This document shows positions 43,753 through 52,948 of a DNA stretch of 64,000 nt, piece after piece; position 1 is the first letter of the stretch; every line of letters starts with the position of its first letter. This stretch comes from Palsa-883 sp963847615 (GTDB lineage: Bacteria > Pseudomonadota > Alphaproteobacteria > Acetobacterales > Acetobacteraceae). The notes below the pieces were generated by a model, which saw only the letters and a list, made by a program, of their open reading frames with translations, was not told where the DNA came from and did no database searches. The stretch spans positions 496,001 to 560,000 of the forward strand of contig CAWKAN010000025.1 in NCBI GenBank assembly GCA_963847615.1. Direction: 5' to 3'. The position numbers and the translations under genes were made by a program.

Positions 43753-45555
43753 ATGCCCCTCGCCACCGCCGGCATCACGGCGGATGTCATCCGCGGGATG
43801 ATGCCGCCGTATCGGCTCGCCACCGACCTGCCGGCGGTCATGCTGGCCGCAGTGCCGCCGGCGGCGGACACACCGGCCGGCTGGCGGCACGCCCGGGCGG
43901 CGTCCGGGCCGGCGGTGCCAGCAGCGACGCCGGCGTGGCCGGATGCACCCGTGCGACCGCGGGCGGGGAAACCGCACGCAGTGCGGCACAACCCCATGCA
44001 ACAGCCTGCCACCGGGATACGACCCGGTGGTGAGCTGGTGGCGGTTGCGGGCGCCCCGGACGTGGCAGCCGCGTGCGCTGCCGGGGCGGCGGCCGGGCCG
44101 GCAGTGCCAACCGCGACGCCAGCGTGGCCAGATACGTCGGGGCGACCTCGGGCGGGGGGAACGCGCGCGGCGTGGCACAACCCCATGCAACAGCCGGCCA
44201 CCGGACCACGATCCGGTGGTGAGCCGGTGGCCGTTGTGGGCGCGCCGGGCGTGGCAACGGCGCGTGGTTGTGGGGCAGCGCACGGGCCGGCGGCGCCAAC
44301 AGCAACGGCGGCGCGGCCGGATGCGCCGGCGCGGCCGCGGGCGGGGGAAACGCGCGCGGCGCGCAACAACCCCATGCAAGAGCCTGCCACCGGACCACGA
44401 TCCGGTGGTGAGCCGGTGGCCGTTGTGGCGGCCGCGGCAGCGGCAGCGGCGCGGGCTGGCGGGGCGGCGCACAGGCCGGCGGCACCAACAGCAACGGCGG
44501 CGTGGCCGGAGGCGTCGGCGCGGCCGCGGGCGGGGGAAACGCGCGCGGCGCGCAACAACCCCATGCAACAGCCTGCCACCGGGCTACGACCCGGTGGTGA
44601 GCCGGCGGTGGTTGCGGCGGCCGCAGCAGCGGCGCGGGCTGGCGGGGCGGCGCCCAGGCCGGCGGCACCAACAGCAACGGCGGCGTGGCCGGAGGCGCCG
44701 GCACGGCCTCGGGCGGGGGAAACGCGCGCGGCGCGCAACAACCCCATGCAACAGCCTGCCACCGGGCTACGACTCGGTGGTGAGCCGGCGGTGGTTGCGG
44801 CGGCCGCGGCAGCGGCGCGGGCTGGCGGGGCGGCGCCCAGGCCGGCGGCACCAACAGCAACGGCAGCGTGGCCGGAGGCGCCGGCACGGCCTCGGGCGGG
44901 GGAAACGCGCACGGCGCGCAACAACCCCATGCAACAGCCTGCCACCGGGCTACGACCCGGTGGTGAACCAGCGGTGGTTGCGGGCGCCGTGGGGGCCGGC
45001 AGTGGCGCACGCTGGCAGGGCGGCGGCCGGGCTGGCGATGCCGTCAGTGGTGCCGGTGTGCCGGAAGCGCCGGCGCGGCCTTGGGCGGGGGGAACGCGCA
45101 CGGCGTGGCACAACCCCATGCAACGTGAGGACGGTGGGTACCGGGCAGCGGTGCGGGGCGACGGTCGGCACGGCGCTGCCGCGGCCGATCGGCGCGGTGC
45201 CTGCCATGGCGGCGCCGGCTGGGGGCGGATGGCCGGCACGAGGGCCGGCCATGACGGCGAGGGCGGGGGTGGCGGCGCGCTTGGCGCGATGGCGGGGCAC
45301 AACCCCATGCAACAGCCTGCCACCGGACCAGGATCCGGGGTGGGGGGGGCCGCCATGGCGGCGCCGGCTGGGGGCGGATGGCCGGCACGAGGGCCGGCCA
45401 TGACGGCGAGGGCGGGGGTGACGGGCGCGCCTGGCGCGATGGCGGGGCACAACCCCATGCAACAGCCTGCCACCGGACCAGGATCCGGGGTGGGGGGCGC
45501 CGCCATGGCGGCGCCGGCTCTGGGGGCGGATGGCCGGCACGAGGGCCGGCCATGA
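43753..45555 (+). CDS. Possible low-complexity NPMQ-repeat protein
   Basis: A 600-residue frame from the ATG at 43753 contains nine units each carrying (H/N)NPMQ(Q/E)PATG. Spacing between successive ATGs of the motif is 189, 189, 189, 183, 183, 189, 189 and 150 bp, all multiples of three even though unit length varies. This favours a coding origin. A tenth unit at about 45605 is 152 bp further and in another frame (a ct insertion near 45516). The rest is Ala/Pro/Gly/Arg-rich with no known domain; other frames and the minus strand are also open, so strand and frame are not certain. It interrupts the his operon between hisA and the GNAT gene. Confidence 0.35.
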   Translation: MPLATAGITADVIRGMMPPYRLATDLPAVMLAAVPPAADTPAGWRHARAASGPAVPAATPAWPDAPVRPRAGKPHAVRHNPMQQPATGIRPGGELVAVAGAPDVAAACAAGAAAGPAVPTATPAWPDTSGRPRAGGTRAAWHNPMQQPATGPRSGGEPVAVVGAPGVATARGCGAAHGPAAPTATAARPDAPARPRAGETRAARNNPMQEPATGPRSGGEPVAVVAAAAAAAARAGGAAHRPAAPTATAAWPEASARPRAGETRAARNNPMQQPATGLRPGGEPAVVAAAAAAARAGGAAPRPAAPTATAAWPEAPARPRAGETRAARNNPMQQPATGLRLGGEPAVVAAAAAAARAGGAAPRPAAPTATAAWPEAPARPRAGETRTARNNPMQQPATGLRPGGEPAVVAGAVGAGSGARWQGGGRAGDAVSGAGVPEAPARPWAGGTRTAWHNPMQREDGGYRAAVRGDGRHGAAAADRRGACHGGAGWGRMAGTRAGHDGEGGGGGALGAMAGHNPMQQPATGPGSGVGGAAMAAPAGGGWPARGPAMTARAGVTGAPGAMAGHNPMQQPATGPGSGVGGAAMAAPALGADGRHEGRP

Positions 45556-45630
45556 CGGCGAGGGCGGGGGTGGCGGGCGCGCCTGGCGCGATGGCGGGGG
45601 CCAATCCCATGCAACAGCCTGCCACCGGGC
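43985..45630. repeat. Tandem array of ten 150-189-bp units with a CCCCATGCAA core
   Basis: Each unit begins around caaccccatgcaacagcctg, followed by a ccaccgg-x-cggtggtgagcc palindrome-like stretch in the first seven and by gccaccggaccaggatccgg in later ones. The last three units form a distinct 150-bp subfamily containing gccggcacgagggccggcc. A related core (gaccccatgcaa, cgaccctatgcaa) recurs five times at 55.5-56.1 kb. Confidence 0.9.
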
Positions 45631-45764
45631 TACGACCCGGTGGTGAGCCGGCGGCGGTTGCGGGCGCGCCGGGCGTGGCAGCGGCGGGCGCTGCCGGGGC
45701 GGTGGCCGGGCTGCCGGGGTGGCGCCCGGGCCGGCGGCGCGGCGCCCGGCGTTCGAACCAGCGC

Positions 45765-46358
45765 TCAGCCCGCCGGCGGCTGCAGCAGCTTGTAGTAGAA
45801 CAACCCGCGGACCGACTTGCCGCGCACCCGCGCATACATCGGGTGCTCGCCCCAGCGCTGGTAGCCGAGCGTCTCGTACAGGTGGATCGCCGCCTGCTGC
45901 GTCTCGCGCACATCCAGGTTCAGCACCTGGAACTTCATCGCCCGCGCGGCCTCCTCGACCCCCAGCGTCAGCAGCCGCGCCAGGCCGTGGCCGCGCGCAT
46001 AGGGCGCGATGAACGCATGCATCAGCTGCGCGCTGAACGCCTGCGCCTCGTTGTTGCGCGGCGGGCGGACCAGCTGCGCCGAGCCGACGATGGTGCCGTT
46101 CAGCCGGGCGACGAACATCTGGCGCTCCGGCACCAGCAGCAGGCCGCGGAAATACGCCTCCAGCGCGCGGCGCTCGGGCGGGCGGACCCAGCCGAAGCCG
46201 CCGCCCTCGATGATCGCGGCGTGCGTCGCCTCGCACAGCGCGTGCATGTCCTCGTCGGAAAACGCCTCGATGCGCTCGACCGCGAGGTCTGCCTGGGGTT
46301 CGGCCGGCGGATCGGCCAGCGGCGCGGACAATGGCGCGGACAAGGGCGGATCGGCCAT
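45765..46358 (-). CDS. GNAT family N-acetyltransferase
   Basis: A 197-residue acetyltransferase. After a Pro/Ala-rich N-terminus with repeats of SAPLADPP, the GNAT core shows GTIVGSAQLVRPP, the acetyl-CoA pyrophosphate-binding motif AFIAPYARGHGLARLLT (Q/RxxGxG/A form) and VRETQQAAIHLYETLGYQRW. It lies 3 bp after hisH inside the his operon. Members in this position are common in Acetobacteraceae-like genomes, but the substrate is unknown. Confidence 0.88.
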   Translation of the reverse strand: MADPPLSAPLSAPLADPPAEPQADLAVERIEAFSDEDMHALCEATHAAIIEGGGFGWVRPPERRALEAYFRGLLLVPERQMFVARLNGTIVGSAQLVRPPRNNEAQAFSAQLMHAFIAPYARGHGLARLLTLGVEEAARAMKFQVLNLDVRETQQAAIHLYETLGYQRWGEHPMYARVRGKSVRGLFYYKLLQPPAG

Positions 46359-46361
46359 CGC

Positions 46362-47000
46362 TCAGGGGGTCCAGCGCAGGAAGTTGGCGAGGATGCGCAG
46401 ACCGACCTCCTGGCTTTTCTCGACGTGGAACTGCGTGCCGGCGCGATTGCCGGACGCCACCATCGCCACCACCGTGCCGCCATACTCGGTGGTCGCGATC
46501 ACCTGGTCCGGCGCCGCGCCGGTGAGCGCATAGCTGTGCACGAAGTAGGTATGGTCGCCCGGCACCAGCCCGTCCAGCAGCGGATGCGCGCCGGGCGTGA
46601 AGTCGAGCGCGTTCCAGCCCATCTGCGGCAGCCGCAGCCCGGGCGCCTCCAGCGCGGTGATGTCGCCCCGCAGCCAGCCGAAGCCCGGCGTGACCGCGTG
46701 CTCCAGCCCGCGCTGCGCCATCAACTGCATGCCGACGCAGATGCCGAGGAACGGCGTGCCGGCGCCGGTGGCCTGCTCGATCGCCTCGCGCATGCCGCGC
46801 ACCGCCGCCAGGCCGCGCGCGCAATCGGCAAAGGCGCCCTGGCCGGGCAGCACGATCCGCGCGGCCCGCGCGACCGTGTCGGGATCGGCGGTGACGGCGA
46901 CCTCGGCGGCGATCCCGGCCCGCTCGGCCGCCAACGCCAGCGCGCGCGAGGCGGAGGCAAGGTTGCCGCTGCCGTAATCGACCACCGCGATCCGCATCAT
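46362..47000 (-). CDS. hisH: Imidazole glycerol phosphate synthase, glutamine amidotransferase subunit
   Basis: A 212-residue class I glutaminase that supplies ammonia to HisF. It starts MRIAVVDYGSGNLASASRAL; the nucleophile Cys is in FLGICVGMQLM, and the His-Glu pair is in GTQFHVEKSQ near the C-terminus. The oxyanion-strand VLPGQGAF is present. Coupled to the GNAT gene (3 bp apart) and 27 bp from the upstream DUF2628-like gene. Confidence 0.95.
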   Translation of the reverse strand: MMRIAVVDYGSGNLASASRALALAAERAGIAAEVAVTADPDTVARAARIVLPGQGAFADCARGLAAVRGMREAIEQATGAGTPFLGICVGMQLMAQRGLEHAVTPGFGWLRGDITALEAPGLRLPQMGWNALDFTPGAHPLLDGLVPGDHTYFVHSYALTGAAPDQVIATTEYGGTVVAMVASGNRAGTQFHVEKSQEVGLRILANFLRWTP

Positions 47001-47027
47001 CGGACGCCGCGGCGCGCTGGCGTCATC

Positions 47028-47399
47028 TCAGGCACCCGCGCGCGCCAGCCGCTCGCCGAGGTCGCGGCGCCGGTCGAGCAGCCGGGCCCACGCGGCCTCG
47101 GCGTTGCGCGCCACCACCACCTCGGCCAGCGTGAAGCGCCGGCGGGCCAGCGCCCAGCGGCGCAGGTCATGCCCGGACAGGCCTTGCAGCAGCAGCAGCC
47201 CGGCATCGAGCACCAGCCGTGTGCCGCCCGCGGTCAGCGTGTCGACCGCCAGCCACGCGGCGAACGCCAAGACCGCCGGCAGCCAGGCGCGACGCAGCGC
47301 GAACCAGAGCGGGCCGAGCAGTGCGGCGCCGGGGGAAAAACCCTCGCGCACCAGCACCGGTGCGGCGTCGTCGCGCAGGTGCACCGTCCAGACCCTCAC
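47028..47399 (-). CDS. DUF2628-like small membrane protein
   Basis: A 123-residue protein from a GTG that overlaps the hisB stop. It begins MRVWTVHLRDDAAPVLVREG, then FSPGAALLGPLWFALRRAWL, a hydrophobic helix (AVLAFAAWLAVDTL), and ends with a cytoplasmic helix (AEAAWARLLDRR). This is the typical layout of DUF2628-type proteins, which sit within his operons of many alphaproteobacteria. Function unknown; not a known histidine enzyme. Confidence 0.75.
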   Translation of the reverse strand: MRVWTVHLRDDAAPVLVREGFSPGAALLGPLWFALRRAWLPAVLAFAAWLAVDTLTAGGTRLVLDAGLLLLQGLSGHDLRRWALARRRFTLAEVVVARNAEAAWARLLDRRRDLGERLARAGA

Positions 47400-47986
47400 A
47401 GCGCGCCCTTGGTCGAGGGCACCGCATCGCCGACCCGCGGGTCGAGCGCCGCCGCGGCGCGCAACGCCCGCGCCGTCGCCTTGAAACAGGCCTCGGCGAC
47501 GTGGTGCGCGTTCTGCCCGGCCCGGCGGACCACGTGCAGCGTGATCAGCGCGTTGAAGGCGAAGGCGCGGAAGAACTCCTCGAACAGCTCGGTGTCCATC
47601 TCGCCGATCTTCGGCTGGGCGAAGGCCACGTCCCAGGCCAGGAAGGGCCGGCCGGAGATGTCGATCGCCACTTCGGCCAGCGCCTCGTCCATCGGCACCA
47701 GCGCCTGGCCGAACCGCGCGATGCCGCGCTTGTCGCCCAGCGCCCGCGCCACCGCCTGGCCGAGCACGATGCCGACATCCTCGGTGGTGTGGTGGAAGTC
47801 GATGTGCAGGTCGCCAGCGGCCCGCAGCGTCAGGTCGAACAGCGCGTGCCGCGCCAGCGCCGTCAGCATGTGGTCGAGAAAGCCGATCCCGGTGGCAATG
47901 TCCGCCTGGCCCGACCCGTCGAGCGACAGGGTCAGGGTGATGTCGGTCTCCGATGTCTTGCGCGCCAGACTGACGGTGCGAACCAT
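47396..47986 (-). CDS. hisB: Imidazoleglycerol-phosphate dehydratase
   Basis: A 196-residue enzyme converting IGP to imidazole-acetol phosphate. The metal-binding signatures are complete: GIGFLDHMLTALARHALFDL, DLHIDFHHTTEDVGIVLG, and the second HHVAEACFKATARALR with RAGQNAHH before it. I start at the ATG complementary to 47984-47986; a TTG at 47992 would add two residues. It is the first his gene in the window and probably near the operon promoter. Confidence 0.96.
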   Translation of the reverse strand: MVRTVSLARKTSETDITLTLSLDGSGQADIATGIGFLDHMLTALARHALFDLTLRAAGDLHIDFHHTTEDVGIVLGQAVARALGDKRGIARFGQALVPMDEALAEVAIDISGRPFLAWDVAFAQPKIGEMDTELFEEFFRAFAFNALITLHVVRRAGQNAHHVAEACFKATARALRAAAALDPRVGDAVPSTKGAL

Positions 47987-47992
47987 GCCCAA

Positions 47993-48209
47993 GCACTACC
48001 GCGCCAGCGGGTGTCAGGCCAAGAGGCGATCGCCGGAAGGCGGCAAGGCCGGGCTTCGCCCGGTCCAAAGTGTTCCCCATGTGCCCGGTTGAAAAGGGCG
48101 GAGCCCCTGGCCTTGCCTGCGGTCTCCCGATTGCTCTGCCGCGACCGAGCCGCGGGGTTGCCGAATCACTCCGCCGGCCGCATGACGAGGCTCCCTGCGG
48201 CGCCCCTCC
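47993..48209. other. Intergenic DNA with a fragment of the GC-hairpin element
   Basis: It contains ggcaaggccgggcttcgcccggtcc and gggcggagcccctggccttgcc-type pieces (about 48035-48115) in inverted orientation, similar to the outer flanks of the two 120-bp palindrome elements but without the central palindrome. It separates hisB from the divergent lipoprotein gene. Confidence 0.55.
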
Positions 48210-48221
48210 GTGTCGAGAGCC

Positions 48222-48599
48222 ATGCGAAGCATTCCACTGCTGGCAACCTTGTGCGCTATATTGGCGGCCTGCGCGCCGGACCGGCCGCCGCCGGCCCCTG
48301 CCGCGCCACCGCCCGAACCGGTTGACGGCACCTATCGCGGCACCTCCACCCGCTTCCAGGCCGACAACCGCAGCTGCCCGCACCCGGGTCTGGTGCTGCT
48401 GGTGGTGCAGGATGGCCAGTTCCAGTTCCATTGGAGTTACGGCGTCTACATCGACGCGACGATTGCCCGTGACGGCACCATCCAGGGCAGCGCGCCGGAT
48501 TTCACCCTGGTCGGCAGGCGGGCGGGCAAGCGAATGGAGGGCGACGTGACCAACGGGGCGTGCGGACTGCACTTCACCGTGGTCAGGACGGACCACTGA
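48222..48599 (+). CDS. Small putative lipoprotein
   Basis: A 125-residue product starting at the ATG at 48222 (a GTG at 48210 is in frame). The lipobox LCAILAAC is followed by a Pro-rich linker (APDRPPPAPAAPPPEP). The mature domain, GTYRGTSTRFQADNRSCPHP and FHWSYGVYIDATIARDGTIQ, resembles small beta-barrel domains that occur in many alphaproteobacterial lipoproteins. It contains two further Cys, possibly a disulfide. I do not know its function. Confidence 0.7.
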   Translation: MRSIPLLATLCAILAACAPDRPPPAPAAPPPEPVDGTYRGTSTRFQADNRSCPHPGLVLLVVQDGQFQFHWSYGVYIDATIARDGTIQGSAPDFTLVGRRAGKRMEGDVTNGACGLHFTVVRTDH

Positions 48600-48858
48600 C
48601 GCCCAAGGCGGCGGCCCGTCGCCGGGCACGGCAAGGGACCGAGGTTCGTCCCCCTCGGCCGGGTAAACGATCGCTTCATCCGGCGCGGTGAGGATGTCGT
48701 CGGTGCCGGGGCTGACCGACCCGGCCGGACGGCGGCAAACCGGGCGGCGGCGGGACGAGGGGCTACCGGCGCGCTGCCATGCGACGGCCGGCTCGACCAG
48801 CTTTGGGCAGGGCGCGACGCGCGGCTGGCCGGCCCGGCGGGGCGCAGCCGATTGTGAC

Positions 48859-48890
48859 TTGAAGACATGCAGATATCTTTATATAGCGGC
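48859..48890 (+). promoter_or_regulatory. Probable ahcY promoter with palindromic operator
   Basis: A rare AT-rich island (catgcagatatctttatata) about 25-55 bp before the ahcY start. TTGAAG at 48859-48864 and TATATA at 48880-48885 could be -35 and -10 boxes 15 bp apart. The AGATATCT palindrome at 48871-48878 lies between them and resembles the ATAAAGATATCTTTAT-like sites reported for ArsR-type regulators of SAM/SAH metabolism. The regulator is inferred only. The rest of 48600-48858 shows no gene. Confidence 0.45.
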
Positions 48891-48912
48891 GCCGACCGCA
48901 GAGGAGCACCCC

Positions 48913-50226
<1,314 letters not shown>

Positions 50227-50334
50227 ACATTCGTTCATCCCTGGTCGATTTCATGCTGCGGTCACGCACCGGAGATGGCGAAGGGGCTACCACCTCCCTA
50301 GCTTAGAGCCAGTGCAGCGCGGGAGGACGAGCCG

Positions 50335-50586
50335 TTGTCAGCCACCATGGAACCCCTGGATCGACCGCTGACCGAGGCGGTGCGCCGTGCGTTGCGCACC
50401 GCACCGGGCGATGCCGCCGTCAGGGACCTGCTGTTCCTCGAAGCCTGGGAGATGCATCCGCCGGCGGACATCGCCAGCACGCTGCGGGCCGGGCAGATCA
50501 GGCGCGCCAATCCGCTGCTGGCCGAGGAGATCCGCGCCGAGCTGCGGGGCGGGCGGATGCCGCCGGTCAGCTCGCGGCCACAATGA
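50335..50586 (+). CDS. Hypothetical protein, 83 residues
   Basis: A TTG at 50335 lies 8 bp after gggagg; an ATG at 50347 is an alternative. The product is mostly helical and acidic-amphipathic (LTEAVRRALRTAPGDAAV, DLLFLEAWEMHPPADIAS). No family recognised. Its 3' end overlaps the convergent EamA gene by 20 bp. Confidence 0.5.
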   Translation: MSATMEPLDRPLTEAVRRALRTAPGDAAVRDLLFLEAWEMHPPADIASTLRAGQIRRANPLLAEEIRAELRGGRMPPVSSRPQ

Positions 50587-51472
50587 GCAGCACGCCGCCG
50601 ACCACCAGCACAAGGCCGGCGATGTCGCCCGGGCGCAGCGTCTCCTTCAGGTAGAAGCGGCTGAACAGCAGGGTGAACACGATCTCGACCTGGCCGACCG
50701 AGCGCACCAGCGCGATCTCGGTCAACCCGTAGCCGATGATCCAGCCCGCCGAGCCGCAGGCGGACAGCGTGCCGACCAGCGATGAGCTGCGCCAGGTGGT
50801 GAAGGCCTTGCGCAGCTCGGCCGGGTCCCGCCAGGCCAGCCAGGCGCCCTGCATGAGTGTCTGCAGCGTGTTGGTCAGCAGCAGCATGGCGAGCGCGCGG
50901 ACGAGCAGGCTGGGCGCGAGCACCGACTGGTTGCCGAGTTTCAGGAACACGGCGGTGAAGGCGAACAGCAGGCCGGCGCCCAGCCCGCACCGCGCCGCCG
51001 GCTGCACCGTCGCCGCCAGTATGTCGCGCGGTTTCAGGCCGCGGCCGGCGAGCGACAGGGTCAGCACGCCACACAGCCCGACGCAGAGTCCGGCGATGGC
51101 GGCCGGGCGGATGGTCTCGTGCAGCAGCAGCCAGGCGACGAGCGCGCTCTGCGCTGCCTCGGTCTTGGCGTAGGCGGTGCCGACGGCGAAGTTGCGGTAG
51201 CCGAACGCCATGATCAGCAGGTTGGTGGCGAGGATCTGGGTCAGCCCGCCGGAGGTGGCCCAGAGCAGGGTCCAGTAGGTCAGGGTGGGGTGGGTCGTGC
51301 CGGTGATTGCCAGGGCGCCGAGCAGCAGAAGCAGGGCGGTCGGGGCGCCGTAGAGGTAGCGGACGAAGCCGGCCCCGTTCACCGAGAGCAGGTGGCGCAG
51401 GTTCTGTTGCAGCGCGGTGCGCCAGCATTGGAACAGCGCGGCCGTTACGGTCACGGGTATCCAGATGGGCAC
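50567..51472 (-). CDS. EamA/DMT family transporter
   Basis: A 301-residue inner-membrane protein with about ten hydrophobic segments, for example LYGAPTALLLLLGALAI, ILATNLLIMAFGYRN and DIAGLVLVVGGVLLIVAA. The internal duplication of two EamA halves is visible (TAYAKTEAAQSALVAWLLLH against EIALVRSVGQVEIVFTLLFS). Such proteins export amino acids or other metabolites; the substrate cannot be read from the sequence. Confidence 0.85.
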   Translation of the reverse strand: MPIWIPVTVTAALFQCWRTALQQNLRHLLSVNGAGFVRYLYGAPTALLLLLGALAITGTTHPTLTYWTLLWATSGGLTQILATNLLIMAFGYRNFAVGTAYAKTEAAQSALVAWLLLHETIRPAAIAGLCVGLCGVLTLSLAGRGLKPRDILAATVQPAARCGLGAGLLFAFTAVFLKLGNQSVLAPSLLVRALAMLLLTNTLQTLMQGAWLAWRDPAELRKAFTTWRSSSLVGTLSACGSAGWIIGYGLTEIALVRSVGQVEIVFTLLFSRFYLKETLRPGDIAGLVLVVGGVLLIVAAS

Positions 51473-51805
51473 GCGGCGTCCCCCCTCGGGTCCGGGCGAT
51501 GCCGGATGGGTCCGGTGCCGACGAGGACCGTCCTGGCGCTTGGGGGCCAGTCAACCCGCGCTTGTCGGGCAAGCACCCTCCGACCGCTATGCGCCCATCC
51601 CCGACATTCCCGGCGATCAAAGCGTCTCCCGAAACCGGAAGTTCATTCAGGCGGGCCGCTTTCGCTGCCAAAAACGGGAGAGCTCCCGCCTCGGGTTGGG
51701 TGCAGCCCCCAAACCCTGGCAGACCGCCACATCCGCGCGATCGATATTTATTCCAGGCCCCCTGCCGCGACAGCGGTTAGTGCAACCCAAAACCGATGAT
51801 TTGGC
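51473..51805. other. Intergenic DNA with no supported gene
   Basis: About 330 bp between the EamA start and the restriction endonuclease 3' end. ORFs on both strands lack motifs and ribosome sites. Base composition drops from GC-rich to moderate near 51690, which marks the edge of the AT-richer restriction-modification segment. Confidence 0.5.
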
Positions 51806-52945
51806 CTAATCATCCGGACGCTCAAGCAAGCTGGGAAACGGGGCAACCTCCAGCATGGAATTTAGTGTCAACAGGGTGAACACCCGACCATCGGTATCCC
51901 GGACAACCGGGCCGAGTGCATCATTGATCCGGGTCCAGCCAATGCCACTTAACACGGCGATAAGCGGTACTCCCCCAAGCCTAACTAACTCATCTCTCAG
52001 GCGGTTGAAGCGCAGTGCCTTGTCTCTGGCTGTGCCGCCATTGTTCGTGCCTTTGCACTCAAGCATCGCTTTCAAGCTGTCATCGCGAGGATCGAACACG
52101 ACAAAATCGGGAGCAGGCGTTACATGAACCTCAAACCGCTCCGCGATATCAGCCTGGTTGTGACTGCCGGTTCGAATGAAGCTGAGGTCATGTTCGGTGA
52201 ACAGCACTTCAACAGCATCTTCAATGAGATCGCCCCGTCTGGCGGATGTGGCGTCCAGCATCTGCCGGAAAGCACCGCCATAATGCCGTTGGTGTAGGAA
52301 GACTTTCAGCGGCACACCCCCTGCCGCGAAGTCGCGGACGCTGGCCCATCCATTGGCAGTATCCGGCTTGTCCTGTTTGCTACGCAGGCCCGGGGGAGCC
52401 TCGCCAAACAACTCACCATCCATCACTTTTACGACGGTACGCGCCGCGATGGTGGCGCGTCGAGCCGCCCTTACGGCAGCGGCACGCGCTGCCTGCCTCG
52501 GTTCAGTAGCGACGGTAGCTCGCTCCATCGCATCGATCTGCGACGACGACAGTGGCTTGAGGTTGGCAGGGCCGGCAGCAAGAACCGAGGAGTGGGCGAA
52601 CTCCTCCTTCGTCAGTCCCAGCAGCGTCCTGAATACGAGAAGCGTCCCCGGGCATTCAACCAGGGCTTCGGCGAGATCCGCTTCCGCGACCCGAGAGAAA
52701 CCGGCGGTCAGTCGATCAGCCTCATCGTAGGCTCTGAAAAAATGAGCGGGCTCGTAGAACGGCGCTTCGTGAATGTACGCAAAGTCAGGCGCGAGATGGG
52801 GCATATAGAGTGCGCGAGCCACGGCTGCGTAGATGGTGCCGTGTTCACCAGTGCCATGCCGTTGCGGGACCAACCTGATCTGCTGAACTCGCTGGGTCCA
52901 AGTCTCCGCCCCTAGAATTGCATTGATCGTGGCGTCGATTGTCAC
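51806..52945 (-). CDS. Probable type II restriction endonuclease
   Basis: A 379-residue protein with a PD-(D/E)xK nuclease core near the C-terminus: APDFVVFDP (Asp280) followed by LKAMLECKGTNN (Glu296, Lys298), then the helix DKALRFNRLRDEL. Upstream is RRGDLIEDAVEVLF, which fits the first core helix. It starts 3 bp after the methyltransferase stop. I do not recognise the specificity family. Lower GC than surroundings suggests acquisition with its methylase. Confidence 0.8.
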   Translation of the reverse strand: MTIDATINAILGAETWTQRVQQIRLVPQRHGTGEHGTIYAAVARALYMPHLAPDFAYIHEAPFYEPAHFFRAYDEADRLTAGFSRVAEADLAEALVECPGTLLVFRTLLGLTKEEFAHSSVLAAGPANLKPLSSSQIDAMERATVATEPRQAARAAAVRAARRATIAARTVVKVMDGELFGEAPPGLRSKQDKPDTANGWASVRDFAAGGVPLKVFLHQRHYGGAFRQMLDATSARRGDLIEDAVEVLFTEHDLSFIRTGSHNQADIAERFEVHVTPAPDFVVFDPRDDSLKAMLECKGTNNGGTARDKALRFNRLRDELVRLGGVPLIAVLSGIGWTRINDALGPVVRDTDGRVFTLLTLNSMLEVAPFPSLLERPDD

Positions 52946-52948
52946 GGC

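Noticed and set aside
43985..45630. CRISPR array
   Set aside because: Repeat spacing (150-189 bp) is too long and the sequence between cores is itself repeated, so there are no unique spacers; no cas genes nearby.
45378..48092. 904-residue plus-strand ORF over hisH and hisB
   Set aside because: Antisense to clearly identified his genes; only its first part overlaps the last NPMQ unit.
48600..48912. SAH riboswitch before ahcY
   Set aside because: The leader from the candidate promoter to the start codon is only about 20-30 nt, too short for a SAH riboswitch, and I could not find its conserved core.
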